From Bacteroidales bacterium (GTDB lineage: Bacteria; Bacteroidota; Bacteroidia; Bacteroidales; UBA10428): a stretch of 64,000 nt of DNA. Each line of letters starts with the position of its first letter. The first letter of the stretch is position 1. The stretch is taken from assembly GCA_016931575.1 (NCBI GenBank), contig JAFGEO010000101.1, positions 1 to 64,000 of the forward strand. Direction: 5' to 3'. Made by a program: the position numbers and the translations under genes. The notes under the pieces were generated by a model that searched no databases, was not told where the DNA came from, and was given only the letters and a program-made list of their open reading frames with translations. This document shows positions 53,200 to 62,722 of this stretch, piece by piece.

Positions 53200-54020
53200 G
53201 ACCTTCCGGGGCAAAAGCTTATCATCAGGGCGGCGGAACCACCCAAAACCAGATGCTCCTCATATCCGGCGGTAAGTACGTAATTTCCAAGGATAACACT
53301 CATTCCAAATGAGTAAGTGAACGACTGTCCTGTCCTTAGTCCTGTTCTGAAAACAAGCTTTCTGAATACATAATATTCACATCCTGCCGATGCCTCCAAT
53401 TGTGCGTAGTTTATCAGCACCATCTGAGCGGAAGCAGCAAAATGTTCCGGCTCTACCCAGGCAAAAGAAAGGTTCATATATGAATCCCCCTGACGGTTGA
53501 CATCCCGGTAAGCTGCCCGGTTGGGATTGAGCAGGCAATACCCCAGCCTGAGATTTCTTCTGATCCTGATTTCCATTCCCAGGTCAGCTGATACATAGTG
53601 CTCATAGTGCGGAAGTACCGGAGAATTTCTCCCTGAATAATTTATCCGAATGCCCGCCTGTAATCTCCTGCCGAGGGTACGGTAGTAGCTCAGATACAGC
53701 TGCGACTCATGAAATAAGCCGGAACCGAAATACCTCATCCCTGCCACCATCCCGTTTCCATGCATAGTATACCTGACAGCCACACCACTCGTGGTCAGCT
53801 CCTGTAATCCAAAACGATTTACCGCATTCAGGCAAATTTCCCAGGAGCCGGCACAGTGGTCCATCGCCGGATTGGCATTAAACATCCCCGCGATAAACCG
53901 GCTGTCATTACCGGAGAGCGCCAGCATGGCAGCACTGTTTCTGTCCATATACTGTGCATAAACCCCCATGCTGAGCATGGACAGCGCCAGCAGGATTGAT
54001 AATTTTCGCCTAACCAACAT
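53196..54020 (-). CDS. PorV/PorQ-like outer-membrane beta-barrel protein
   Basis: 274 residues. A signal peptide (about 1-23) is followed by SAAMLALSGNDSRFIAGMFN and strands typical of a beta-barrel: MVAGMRYFGSGLF, LQAGIRINYSGR, SFTYSFGMSVILG and YVLTAGYEEHLVLGGSAAL. It is translated upstream of and coupled to the HhH barrel gene. A role as an outer-membrane partner of that protein is inference; PorV/PorQ-type homology is tentative. Confidence 0.75.
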   Translation of the reverse strand: MLVRRKLSILLALSMLSMGVYAQYMDRNSAAMLALSGNDSRFIAGMFNANPAMDHCAGSWEICLNAVNRFGLQELTTSGVAVRYTMHGNGMVAGMRYFGSGLFHESQLYLSYYRTLGRRLQAGIRINYSGRNSPVLPHYEHYVSADLGMEIRIRRNLRLGYCLLNPNRAAYRDVNRQGDSYMNLSFAWVEPEHFAASAQMVLINYAQLEASAGCEYYVFRKLVFRTGLRTGQSFTYSFGMSVILGNYVLTAGYEEHLVLGGSAALMISFCPGRS

Positions 54021-54191
54021 ACTTGCCTTGCTATCGATGTTTCAACGTATATGCTTTGCAAGAAACTTAAACAAAGCCTGCATTCCAAGGATTACCCGGT
54101 TGAATTTCGTTTAAAGTTCCTGTTGGAAAAAAGGATACATCCCAATCGAAACTGAATTACCTTTAGGGCATAAACTAATCAGGCAAACAAA

Positions 54192-55025
54192 ATGAAAAAA
54201 GTCTTCTTTCTCTTCATGCTTTCGGGAATTTTCATGGTGTCACTTTCCCGTGATAACGATACCCTTACCGATAAAAAAGGGACTCCTGTCCTGCCCCAGG
54301 GGGGCGATTTCGGGTTTGGGATCAGTGCGAATCCCATCCTGAGTTACATCGGAAACATCTTTCATGAATCAGGGAGTAACAGCTTGTATTTAAGTCTTCC
54401 GGGAGGATCCTTATACGGAAAATACTTTTTGAATGCGAAATCGGCCCTTCGCTTTAAGCTCGACTTGCTCTACACTTCGGAAACCATCAGTAATGATGTT
54501 GTTAACGACCTTAATAACAATGGTACCGTTACCGATGTCATGAAGGACAATGATACAGAGATCACCTTTTCTCTTGGTTATGAGAAAAGGAAAGGTTCCA
54601 ACCGTCTTCAGTTCTTCTATGGAGGTGAACTAAACCTCGGATTTTCAAAGCAGAAAACTACCTATTCCTACGGAAACAGCTTTTCTGTTAATAATATCAA
54701 TCCTACAACAACCCTTGATTTTCAAAGCGGAGCCAACTACCGGACCTCCAACCGTCCCCTGGAAAATCTGTCAAGTTCGGGGATTGGGGTTGGTGCCAGG
54801 GGATTTGCGGGAATTGAATACTTTATCCTGCCAAAAATATCGGTAGGGGGTGAATTCGGTCTGGGTTACACACATTACTTCGGTGGAAAAGAGGTGGATG
54901 CGGAAGAATCCTGGGATTTCCTGGATAATGAGTATACCAGCGATCTGACCGAATTGGCTAAAAGTAAAACGATTGCTGCCTCAGATATCTCCAGTGGCAT
55001 GCTCTTTTTTATGTTTTATTTCTAA
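54192..55025 (+). CDS. Outer-membrane beta-barrel protein
   Basis: 277 residues. A signal peptide (about 1-20) is followed by GDFGFGISANPILSYIGN, SALRFKLDLLYTSE, TFSLGYEKRKGSN, FFYGGELNLGFSK and SVGGEFGLGYTHYFGG, ending in MLFFMFYF. The final Phe and alternating strands indicate an outer-membrane barrel. No family is recognised. A TACCTTTA box at 54158 may be its promoter. Confidence 0.8.
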   Translation: MKKVFFLFMLSGIFMVSLSRDNDTLTDKKGTPVLPQGGDFGFGISANPILSYIGNIFHESGSNSLYLSLPGGSLYGKYFLNAKSALRFKLDLLYTSETISNDVVNDLNNNGTVTDVMKDNDTEITFSLGYEKRKGSNRLQFFYGGELNLGFSKQKTTYSYGNSFSVNNINPTTTLDFQSGANYRTSNRPLENLSSSGIGVGARGFAGIEYFILPKISVGGEFGLGYTHYFGGKEVDAEESWDFLDNEYTSDLTELAKSKTIAASDISSGMLFFMFYF

Positions 55026-55033
55026 ACGGCTTA

Positions 55034-55080
55034 CGGGAAGTGCAGGGGGATATTGTTGAATATTTCGCTGCACCTTCCCG
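55034..55080. other. Long imperfect hairpin at the convergent 3' ends
   Basis: CGGGAAGTGCAG (55034-55045) pairs with CTGCACCTTCCCG (55068-55080) with one extra base, and ATATT/AATAT pairs inside the loop. It lies between the stops of the convergent 55025 and 55197 genes. No T-run follows on either strand, so it may be a bidirectional rho-independent-like element or just RNA structure. Confidence 0.4.
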
Positions 55081-55196
55081 AAACTTAAACCTGCTTCCCC
55101 AATGATCGGTTAGGATTTTTTAAGCGGGTTCCTAAGACAATAGCCAGGTATTGACGCGGTCCCGGGTTTATCTGAAAGCTCTCCTGAATGCCGCCC

Positions 55197-55703
55197 CTAA
55201 TTAGTCTTAAAAGGATATTTCACCTCCTTAAGTTCCTCATTGGCTTTAACGATTTTCTTCTTTAACCCTGCTTTAAAATCCGCCAGCCTTTCTGCAAGTT
55301 TGGCATCTCCAAGACTGATCATCTGAACTGCAAGGATACCAGCATTCATGGCTCCGTCAATGCCAACCGTAGCAACCGGAATTCCGGGAGGCATCTGAAC
55401 GATTGCCAGAAGGGCATCCAGACCATCCAGACTGGCATTTATCGGGACACCGATAACGGGAATTTTTGTCATAGAGGCAATCACTCCGGGCAGATGAGCA
55501 GCCATTCCTGCAGCCGCAATGATCACCTTGATACCTCTGGATTCCGCATTCCCGGCAAATTCCTCTACCGCTTCCGGAGTGCGGTGTGCCGATAAGGCAT
55601 TTATCTCGAAGGGAACTTCCATGTCATTCAGGAAATCCGCTGCTTTCTTCATTACCGGCAGGTCGGAGGTACTTCCCATGATGATGCTTACTAATGGCTT
55701 CAT
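55197..55703 (-). CDS. purE: N5-carboxyaminoimidazole ribonucleotide mutase
   Basis: 168 residues. The enzyme moves the carboxyl group of N5-CAIR to carbon 4 in purine synthesis. [28 protein letters not shown] and [12 protein letters not shown] are the class I PurE motifs, with the catalytic His in SAHRTP. No purK is seen in the window. Confidence 0.94.
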   Translation of the reverse strand: MKPLVSIIMGSTSDLPVMKKAADFLNDMEVPFEINALSAHRTPEAVEEFAGNAESRGIKVIIAAAGMAAHLPGVIASMTKIPVIGVPINASLDGLDALLAIVQMPPGIPVATVGIDGAMNAGILAVQMISLGDAKLAERLADFKAGLKKKIVKANEELKEVKYPFKTN

Positions 55704-55814
55704 AGCTATGTTTTTTTAATTAATGCTTTTCGGATTGATTTTATATTAACGCCTTTCAGATAATAGTCCGGTCGATTTTCGTATTTTCGTACACTCTATC
55801 AGCTAACAAAGATA

Positions 55815-56354
55815 ATGGAAACTGTTTCAATCCATGACAAGAAATTCAGGCTTTATATCCCATCGGAGGACATAGACCAAAAAGTCTCGGATTTAGCCCT
55901 GCAGCTCAGCAAAGACCTTAAAGGAAAGGAGCTGGTCTTCCTGGTGGTGTTGAACGGAGCCTTTATGTTTGCGTCGGATTTGATGAAAAAGCTGAAGCTT
56001 CCGGCCCGCGTTTCCTTTGTAAAGCTGGCCTCCTATGAAGGTAGCCAAAGTTCGGGGCAGGTCAGGGAGCTTATTGGCATCAATGAAATCCTGAAAGATA
56101 AAACTGTCGTACTGGTTGAGGATATTATTGATTCCGGAAATACGCTGGACGAACTCCTGCAGGCCCTTAAACCACATGAGCCCAAAGAGATCAGAGTGGT
56201 ATCCCTGCTTTTTAAACCTGATGCTTACGAACAAAGCTTCAGGATTGATTACACCGGGTTCAGAATTCCCAATGATTTTGTCGTTGGCTATGGACTGGAT
56301 TACGATGGATTCGGACGTAATTTGAAAGATATTTTTACAGTTGTTGAATTTTAA
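55815..56354 (+). CDS. hpt: Hypoxanthine phosphoribosyltransferase
   Basis: 179 residues. The PRPP loop VVLVEDIIDSGNTLDELL is visible, as are VVLNGAFMFASDLMKKL and DFVVGYGLDYDGFGRNL. It converts hypoxanthine and guanine to nucleotides in purine salvage. It is the first gene of the plus-strand hpt-adk-obgE-PAP2 run and lies opposite the purine-synthesis gene purE. Confidence 0.94.
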   Translation: METVSIHDKKFRLYIPSEDIDQKVSDLALQLSKDLKGKELVFLVVLNGAFMFASDLMKKLKLPARVSFVKLASYEGSQSSGQVRELIGINEILKDKTVVLVEDIIDSGNTLDELLQALKPHEPKEIRVVSLLFKPDAYEQSFRIDYTGFRIPNDFVVGYGLDYDGFGRNLKDIFTVVEF

Positions 56355-56369
56355 AAACAGATAGGTAAC

Positions 56370-56942
56370 ATGTTAAATTTAGTATTATTTGGCCCTCCGG
56401 GCGCAGGAAAAGGAACGCAAGCTGCAAAGTTGCTGGAAAAATACCAGTTGGTACATTTATCGACCGGTGATATTTTAAGGTCGGAACTGGCAGCACAGAC
56501 TGAATTGGGCCTGGAAGCCAAGAAATTTATGGAAAAGGGTGAGCTCGTTTCCGATGCTGTCGTAATTGGCATGATCGAAGGAAAAATTGACAGTAACACC
56601 GGTGCCAAGGGATTCATTTTCGACGGTTTCCCAAGAACTACCGCTCAGGCAAAAGCTCTGGACAAAATGCTCGAAAAGAAGAATTCCCCGATCACCTGCA
56701 TGCTGGCCCTCGAAGTTGAGAAAGAAGAACTCATCAAACGTCTCCTTCTGCGCGGCAAGGATTCAGGAAGAGCTGACGACCAGGATCAGTCAATTATCGA
56801 GAACCGCATTAAGGTATATAACAGCGAAACCACTCCTGTAAAGGATTATTACGAAGCTCAGGATAAATACCAGGGAATCCGGGGCATGGGAAGCATCGAA
56901 GATATCTTCGGACGCCTCTGCGAAGCCATTGATAACTTGTAG
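56370..56942 (+). CDS. adk: Adenylate kinase
   Basis: 190 residues. The P-loop GPPGAGKGTQ and the STGDILRSELA motif are typical. DGFPRTTAQAKAL binds AMP. The lid is short (RADDQDQSIIENRIKVY), without zinc cysteines. It interconverts ATP, ADP and AMP. The gene is 15 bases after hpt. Confidence 0.96.
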   Translation: MLNLVLFGPPGAGKGTQAAKLLEKYQLVHLSTGDILRSELAAQTELGLEAKKFMEKGELVSDAVVIGMIEGKIDSNTGAKGFIFDGFPRTTAQAKALDKMLEKKNSPITCMLALEVEKEELIKRLLLRGKDSGRADDQDQSIIENRIKVYNSETTPVKDYYEAQDKYQGIRGMGSIEDIFGRLCEAIDNL

Positions 56943-57076
56943 ATTTATCAGGAAATCATTTATTTGCAGCAAACTTTGTGTTTTAGAATGGGCCCCCGTC
57001 TGGAACCTCCTCCCTTCCGGTGTGAAGGAAATGCCTGAAATACAAAGTTTGCTCTTATCTCTTTAATGCTGAAGCA

Positions 57077-58072
57077 ATGCCCGATTCGAATTTTGTAGAC
57101 TACATCCGTATTTTCTGTCGCTCCGGGAAAGGAGGTGCCGGATCTGCCCACCTTCACCGGGCTAAATATATCCCCAAAGGCGGACCAGATGGCGGAGATG
57201 GTGGTCGGGGCGGCCATATCTTCATCGAAGCTAACCGGAACTTATGGACACTCATACACCTGCGGTTTAAGAAGCATATCAATGCAGGGAACGGCCAGCC
57301 GGGAAGCTCAGCAATGAAAACCGGGGCTGATGGAGGAGACATCATCATTGAAGTGCCCCCGGGTACTATCGTTAAAGACGAGGAAACAAATGAGGTGCTT
57401 GCCGAAGTAACGCAACACGGAGAAAAAAAGATCCTGCTGCCCGGTGGCCGGGGCGGATTGGGAAATACTCATTTCAAGTCGCCAACAAACCAGACTCCCC
57501 GCTATGCACAGCCTGGCGAAGAAGGAAGGGAAGCTTTCATGTATTTCGAACTAAAAGTACTGGCTGATATTGGCCTGGTAGGCTTCCCAAATGCCGGTAA
57601 ATCCACCCTGCTCTCCGTACTCTCAGCTGCCAAACCTAAAATTGCCGATTACGCCTTCACTACCCTTGAACCCAGCGTAGGTATCGTCAGCTACCGCGAC
57701 GACCGGTCCTTCGTGGTGGCCGACATCCCGGGTATCATAGAAGGGGCTTCCGAAGGCAAGGGACTGGGTCTCCGGTTCCTGCGCCATATTGAACGAAATG
57801 CCGCACTGCTGTTCCTCGTTCCTGCCGATAGCCATGATATCAACCAGGAATACAGGATCCTCCTCAGGGAACTTGAAAAATACAACCCCGAACTCCTGGA
57901 TAAAAAACGTGTCCTGGCTGTTACAAAGTCGGACCTGCTGGATGAAGAACTTATGCTGGAGATTGTACCGGATCTCCCCGATATCCCGCGTATTTTTATA
58001 TCTTCTGTCGCACAATATAACCTGGAAAAGCTGAAAGACCTCCTTTGGTCACAACTTACCCTGACCGAATAA
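57077..58072 (+). CDS. obgE: GTPase Obg
   Basis: 331 residues. The glycine-rich Obg fold begins [19 protein letters not shown], followed by [16 protein letters not shown]. The G domain has [12 protein letters not shown] (G1), [16 protein letters not shown] (G3) and TKSD (G4). The C-terminal TGS/OCT domain found in some Obg proteins is absent. It acts in large-subunit ribosome assembly and stress responses. The PAP2 gene begins 3 bases after its stop. Confidence 0.95.
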   Translation: MPDSNFVDYIRIFCRSGKGGAGSAHLHRAKYIPKGGPDGGDGGRGGHIFIEANRNLWTLIHLRFKKHINAGNGQPGSSAMKTGADGGDIIIEVPPGTIVKDEETNEVLAEVTQHGEKKILLPGGRGGLGNTHFKSPTNQTPRYAQPGEEGREAFMYFELKVLADIGLVGFPNAGKSTLLSVLSAAKPKIADYAFTTLEPSVGIVSYRDDRSFVVADIPGIIEGASEGKGLGLRFLRHIERNAALLFLVPADSHDINQEYRILLRELEKYNPELLDKKRVLAVTKSDLLDEELMLEIVPDLPDIPRIFISSVAQYNLEKLKDLLWSQLTLTE

Positions 58073-58075
58073 ACC

Positions 58076-58663
58076 ATGTTGGAACGCCTGATTCAATGGG
58101 ACAAGGACCTGTTCCTTTGGCTGAACAGCCATCACTCCGAACTCCTGGACCGGATGATGTGGTTCATTTCAGGGAAATGGGAATGGATTCCGCTTTACCT
58201 TTTTCTGGCCGGATGGCTTGTTTATCGGTTCAGGTACAAAAGCATCCCTTTTTTCCTGGCCATTCTGTTGGCTTTGGTCGTTACTGACCTGTTGGCAGTG
58301 CATGCCTTCAAAGAAGTGGTGGAACGACTGCGTCCCAGCCATAATCCGGAGTTCGTGAACAGCATCCACCTTGTCAGGGATTATCATGGGGGGAATTTTG
58401 GTTTTGTCTCAAACCATTCTGCCAACAGTTTTTGCCTGGCTACCTTACTCAGTCTTATCTTCCGGAACCCTTATTTCACCCCTGGAATTTTTCTTTGGGC
58501 TGCCCTGGTTTCCTATAGCCGGATCTACCTGGGGGTCCACTACCCTGCCGATATCTTTGGCGGAGCAATCCTTGGCGCCGGAATTGCCAGTCTCTTTTAT
58601 TTTGTTTTAATGAAGTTCATGGCTGGGAAATGGTATCGGAGCCTTGTGAAAGAAGCAAAGTGA
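58076..58663 (+). CDS. PAP2 family membrane phosphatase
   Basis: 195 residues with five to six membrane helices. KEVVERLRP (K-x6-RP), SNHSANSF and SRIYLGVHYPAD (SR-x5-H-x3-D) are the three motifs of the PAP2 superfamily. The middle motif normally reads PSGH; here it is SNHS, with the His kept. Candidate roles include undecaprenyl-diphosphate or lipid phosphatase activity. The gene is close behind obgE. Confidence 0.9.
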   Translation: MLERLIQWDKDLFLWLNSHHSELLDRMMWFISGKWEWIPLYLFLAGWLVYRFRYKSIPFFLAILLALVVTDLLAVHAFKEVVERLRPSHNPEFVNSIHLVRDYHGGNFGFVSNHSANSFCLATLLSLIFRNPYFTPGIFLWAALVSYSRIYLGVHYPADIFGGAILGAGIASLFYFVLMKFMAGKWYRSLVKEAK

Positions 58664-58695
58664 AATTTCAGGCAGTGAGCTTGTCGGGATTTAAT

Positions 58696-58738
58696 AAAAA
58701 AAAGGCTGTAAATGGTGACCGCCATTTTTACAGCCTTT
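58696..58738 (+). terminator. Terminator-like hairpin after the PAP2 gene
   Basis: GGCTGTAAATGG (58704-58715) pairs with CCATTTTTACAGCC (58722-58735) with two extra bases, flanked by an A-run and TTT. The same sequence would also work as a terminator on the opposite strand, with eight U residues. Confidence 0.6.
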
Positions 58739-58950
58739 CACATACCGATTAAAATTCCTATTGTACAAAAAGTTTTTGCACTGTTTGAAGTTCAAATCAA
58801 CAACACTTTTTTTTATCGCCAATGACTTTTGGGTTTACAAAGGCCAGATAAGTTTGAAATCGCGTATTTAGGGGTGAAAATTAAAATAGTGGGGTGAAAA
58901 CCAAAAACATGATTTTAATGCCCGGTTAGAATCAATGTGATTTTATTTCC

Positions 58951-58958
58951 TACATTTG
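58951..58958 (+). promoter_or_regulatory. -7 box (TACATTTG) for the LytTR gene
   Basis: TACATTTG matches TAnnTTTG exactly and lies 12 bases upstream of the ATG at 58971. This argues against the in-frame TTG at 58956, which lies in the box itself. Confidence 0.55.
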
Positions 58959-58970
58959 TTTCAAAGCTGC

Positions 58971-59852
58971 ATGCAAATGGACCTCTCTCAAAAAATACCC
59001 CTCTACCTTACCGAACCTAAAAACATTCTTAAACTGGTTCTTTTTACTGCCGTATTTGCATTGGTTTTCATTAATCTCTATTCCCCCTTCCAGGTGGAAA
59101 AACTGATCCAGAAAGCAGAAAATTCATTTGAACTGAACAGGGACCTGATAGTCCTGATCACATCCAGTCTCATCATTCTCACCGGAGTATTGGTAATCGT
59201 GATCAGCCGCATCATCCTGTATATAAAAACGCGCATGTCCGGAAGTGTCTCTTTCATTGAATACCTGATCTGGATTGCCGTGGAGATTATTGCGATGGCG
59301 GTGTTTTATGCTGTTTTTGAAGAGATCCTGATCAAAGATGCCCGGAGTTTCCTTGTTTCATTCCGAATGTCTATCCAGAATACCGCCCTGGTCCTTCTCA
59401 TTCCCTATTCCGTGAGCTGGTTGTATTTTTCCTGGATCGATAAGAATAAAATGCTGGAAAAACTGAAGGAAGGTGAAATTGCTGTTCCCGTGGGCAGGGA
59501 AATGATCTTTTTCCACGATGAAAAGGGTACCATGAGGCTTTCCATGAAATTCTCCGAGCTCCTGTACCTTCAGGCTGCCGATAATTATGTAAATATTGTG
59601 TACAAGCATCGCGATAAACAATCTAAGTACATGCTCCGTTCCTCGCTTAAACTTCTTGAAGAGCAGTTCAAAAATTTTCCACTGGTACGTTGCCATCGCT
59701 CCTACATCGTTAATTTTGATCATGTTAAGATCATTCGCCGGGAAAAAGACGGGCTGAAAATTGAGCTCGACTCTTCGCCTGATTTTATCATTCCAGTGTC
59801 CTCTACTTATATGGATGAGGTGTTTAAATCATTCGGCCATTTCAAGGAATAG
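58971..59852 (+). CDS. LytTR-type transcription factor with membrane helices
   Basis: 293 residues from the ATG at 58971; the ATG two codons later is also possible. Four to five hydrophobic helices occupy about 25-180. The C-terminal LytTR DNA-binding domain (about 190-290) shows ELLYLQAADNYVNIVYKHRD, LVRCHRSYIVNFDHV and IPVSSTYMDEVF. This is a membrane-integrated regulator without a receiver domain, so a signal is probably sensed in the membrane. Targets are unknown. Confidence 0.9.
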   Translation: MQMDLSQKIPLYLTEPKNILKLVLFTAVFALVFINLYSPFQVEKLIQKAENSFELNRDLIVLITSSLIILTGVLVIVISRIILYIKTRMSGSVSFIEYLIWIAVEIIAMAVFYAVFEEILIKDARSFLVSFRMSIQNTALVLLIPYSVSWLYFSWIDKNKMLEKLKEGEIAVPVGREMIFFHDEKGTMRLSMKFSELLYLQAADNYVNIVYKHRDKQSKYMLRSSLKLLEEQFKNFPLVRCHRSYIVNFDHVKIIRREKDGLKIELDSSPDFIIPVSSTYMDEVFKSFGHFKE

Positions 59853-59951
59853 CATCTCCCCTGCCATTACCCGGGATGGTTTTATGAGCTAAAAGTCCTA
59901 CTTTTAACAGCATTTATATCTGCCTGCATCATCCGGATTAATTCAATTGCC

Positions 59952-60701
59952 ATGACCAAGCTAAGATCCATTCTTTCAGAAAAACAACTTATCAGTTCTG
60001 CAGAAACCGATTTTACCAAAAGGCTTAGTTTAAGTTCCCTGGTTAACCTACATATCCAAATCGCCTGGCACCACGCCGAACACCTCGGTTATGGAAAGGA
60101 TTTTCTGCATGAAAACGGCCTGGTATGGATGCTCTCCCGTCTTCACATCAAAATTGATCAGTATCCGGAGTGGAATGAAATGATCAACCTGGAATCCTGG
60201 CCAAAAGGGATCCGCCGACTCTTCTACATGAGGGATTTTCACTTCCGGGATCTCAGTGGTAAAACCGTGAGTAAAGCTACTTCAGAATGGCTGATCATCA
60301 ACTGGAAGGCAAAACGCCCCAAGCTCTATAACCCGGATAACAATGTGTTTAACGAAAATATGGACCGGTATGCCCTGGAAGGCGCAGTCCCGGAATTGGC
60401 ACCTCCGGATAATCAGCCAGAGCTTTTTCATAACCGGGTAGTTTACAGTGACATTGACCTAAACCAGCACTTAACCACAACTCGCTATATTGAGTGGATG
60501 CTGGATTGTTTTGACATGGAATACCTGAAGCAGCATCAATGCAACGAACTCATCGTTAATTTTATTAAAGAAATCCCTTACGGAACTGAGGTTTTAATAA
60601 GTCGTTACCCTGCTAATACCCTGAATAGTTATCTGTACGAATACTGTCTGCCAAATGACCAGACTTTATGCTTCAGGGGACAGGTGAGTTTCTCTGAATA
60701 G
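59952..60701 (+). CDS. Acyl-ACP thioesterase (FatA-like)
   Basis: 249 residues. Two hotdog domains are indicated. The first includes WHHAEHLGYG and VWMLSRLHIKIDQYPEW. The second carries SDIDLNQHLTTTRYIEWML, with Asp, Asn and His as the likely catalytic set. The enzyme releases fatty acids from acyl-ACP in the cytoplasm. No fatty acid synthesis genes are adjacent. Confidence 0.88.
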   Translation: MTKLRSILSEKQLISSAETDFTKRLSLSSLVNLHIQIAWHHAEHLGYGKDFLHENGLVWMLSRLHIKIDQYPEWNEMINLESWPKGIRRLFYMRDFHFRDLSGKTVSKATSEWLIINWKAKRPKLYNPDNNVFNENMDRYALEGAVPELAPPDNQPELFHNRVVYSDIDLNQHLTTTRYIEWMLDCFDMEYLKQHQCNELIVNFIKEIPYGTEVLISRYPANTLNSYLYEYCLPNDQTLCFRGQVSFSE

Positions 60702-60906
60702 GATGTTGCTTCTTTGGGCCCCATTGGATCTGTAAAAAGTTTCTTTGAGGCGATCACCTGAGTCAGTTTAAACGAGTTTGATTCAACGAACTTCTATCAG
60801 ACGGATTGATGGCATAGAATGCTACCCATAACTACTTGACTTAGCAGGTGACAATTCTGCAAGATAGTATAATTCCAAACCGGCTTCCCCCGCAATTCCT
60901 CCACTG

Positions 60907-61758
60907 CTATTCCATTTCTTCCAGCTTATAGATCCTGATCATATTGTTCCACAGGCAGGGTACAAAGAGAAGGCCTTTCGATTCGATATACTCAAAATCT
61001 GCCAGGTAGACCCCCTCCTCGCGGGTATTGATCAATTCTATCACCTTTCCCTCCAGGCTCACCCAAAATAAATTGCCCTCAAAAAGACTGACCAGGTACC
61101 CTGATCCACAGGGCCTGATACCATCAACGATCTGCTCTCCAATGTAGGCAATCAAACTAATCTCCCTGGTTTCAGGCTTTATCATCTTTAAGCATCCGTC
61201 ACCGGTTGTCCCAACCAGCAGCCGACCCTTGTGGTAAAGGATGCCGTTTGGATTATGGATACCCTCATCCTCCAGCCAGACAGTCGGTCCGTTCTCGTCA
61301 ATACAAAGAATCTTTGAGGTCCCACTCACCGTGACAAAAATATTCCCCGCAGGATCAAGGGTAATATCGTTTAAAAAATCTTTCGTTTCTATTGGGATCC
61401 TTTGCCTGATCTCCTCCTTATCCAGGTCGAAAATTACCACCCCTTGCCGCTCAACAATATAGAGGTCACGGTTGTAAATGCAAATTCCAGTAGGCATCGA
61501 CAAGCCTCCTATATAATCTGTTTTCAGCAATTCCCCGTTCAATCCGATCTTCGAAATTGTATTATCGGTGCGAGGTTTGCCATCGGCTCCTACACCCGAA
61601 AAATTGGATACATAAAGCACCCCCCGGAGGCTGTCATAGGCTATGGATTCAGGAGCTTTGTACAGGGTGTCACTCTCAACAATCATTTTTGCCTGTGAAA
61701 ATGCCAGGACATGGTTCAGTGCCATCAGCATTAAAAAGATCATGTACTTCATTGTCAT
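60907..61758 (-). CDS. Secreted beta-propeller protein (SMP-30/gluconolactonase-like)
   Basis: 283 residues. A signal peptide (about 1-21) is followed by repeats such as APESIAYDSLRGVLYVSNF, MPTGICIYNRDLYIVER, FLNDITLDPAGNIFVTVSG and NPNGILYHKGRLLVGTT. This is a six-bladed propeller of the SGL/NHL type. The usual metal site residues are only partly visible, so it may be a binding protein or a lactonase. It is divergent from the caspase-like gene. Confidence 0.82.
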   Translation of the reverse strand: MTMKYMIFLMLMALNHVLAFSQAKMIVESDTLYKAPESIAYDSLRGVLYVSNFSGVGADGKPRTDNTISKIGLNGELLKTDYIGGLSMPTGICIYNRDLYIVERQGVVIFDLDKEEIRQRIPIETKDFLNDITLDPAGNIFVTVSGTSKILCIDENGPTVWLEDEGIHNPNGILYHKGRLLVGTTGDGCLKMIKPETREISLIAYIGEQIVDGIRPCGSGYLVSLFEGNLFWVSLEGKVIELINTREEGVYLADFEYIESKGLLFVPCLWNNMIRIYKLEEME

Positions 61759-61908
61759 ATAATTATTATCTCATCAATCGTAGTTTATCCTGAAAGATAT
61801 CCGGTAATGAACCAGCTGCTATTCATCAAACAATACCTTTAGAAATTTCATTTTTTCTGGAGTTTATGGTAAATTACATCATAATTTTCTTGTAAAACAA
61901 AATTTTCC

Positions 61909-62706
61909 ATGAACCCTAAAAGAATTTTGAAAACAGGATTGATAGCGCTGATTATTCTTTTTTGTCCGGCCTGGAATTTTGCGCAGGTTAATAACAGTGT
62001 TATGGGAAAAACCTGGGTCGTGTTTATTGAAAATTCAGAATATGAAACCTTCCCAAGACTTGAAGGCCCGACTCAGGATGTTATTCTGATGAAAGCTGCA
62101 CTGATGGATTATAAAATTGACCGGATAATCCATAAGCAGAATATGACAAAGAAAGACATGGAAGATTTTTTCAGCCGGGAACTGCCGGAGCTGATCATCA
62201 ACAACCGGGTTAATTCCATTCTTGTCTGGTACGCAGGGCATGGTAAGTTTATTTATGATACCGGGTACTGGATCCCTGTTGATGCAAAAAGGGATAAGGA
62301 AGCCACGTATTTCAATACTACCTACCTTAAGGAATCCCTGCAAAAATATGAGAATCACATGACGCATATCCTGGTTATTACAGACGCTTGCGAATCGGGC
62401 CCCTCTTTTTACCAGGCTATGCGTAATTCTGGCAGGGAAGTTAGCTGCAGTGACCTGCAGGCTTCACAATCGAAGTCTTCACAGGTATTCTCATCCTCAG
62501 GCTATGATCTTGCCATTGATGAGTCCAAATTTACCCGCTCATTCGCTGAAGCTCTAAAAAGCAATGCAACCTCCTGCATCCCGATCGAAAAGATCGTATC
62601 CCAGGTTACTTCAGCAGTCATGGGTAATAACCAGCAAAAACCTAAATTTGGAAAAATAGATGGACTGATAGATGACGATGGAACCTTCTTCTTCATAAGC
62701 AAATAG
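61909..62706 (+). CDS. Secreted caspase-like (C14) protease
   Basis: 265 residues. A signal peptide (about 1-25, ending AWNFAQV) puts it in the periplasm or outside. The catalytic dyad is His111 in WYAGHGKF and Cys161 in ITDACESG, both in the usual context. The tail has SGYDLAIDESKFTRSFAEAL. Such proteases cleave after basic or acidic residues in metacaspase-like families; here specificity is unknown. The two-component propeller gene starts 16 bases after its stop. Confidence 0.87.
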   Translation: MNPKRILKTGLIALIILFCPAWNFAQVNNSVMGKTWVVFIENSEYETFPRLEGPTQDVILMKAALMDYKIDRIIHKQNMTKKDMEDFFSRELPELIINNRVNSILVWYAGHGKFIYDTGYWIPVDAKRDKEATYFNTTYLKESLQKYENHMTHILVITDACESGPSFYQAMRNSGREVSCSDLQASQSKSSQVFSSSGYDLAIDESKFTRSFAEALKSNATSCIPIEKIVSQVTSAVMGNNQQKPKFGKIDGLIDDDGTFFFISK

Positions 62707-62722
62707 TCAAAGCAAACCCGTA

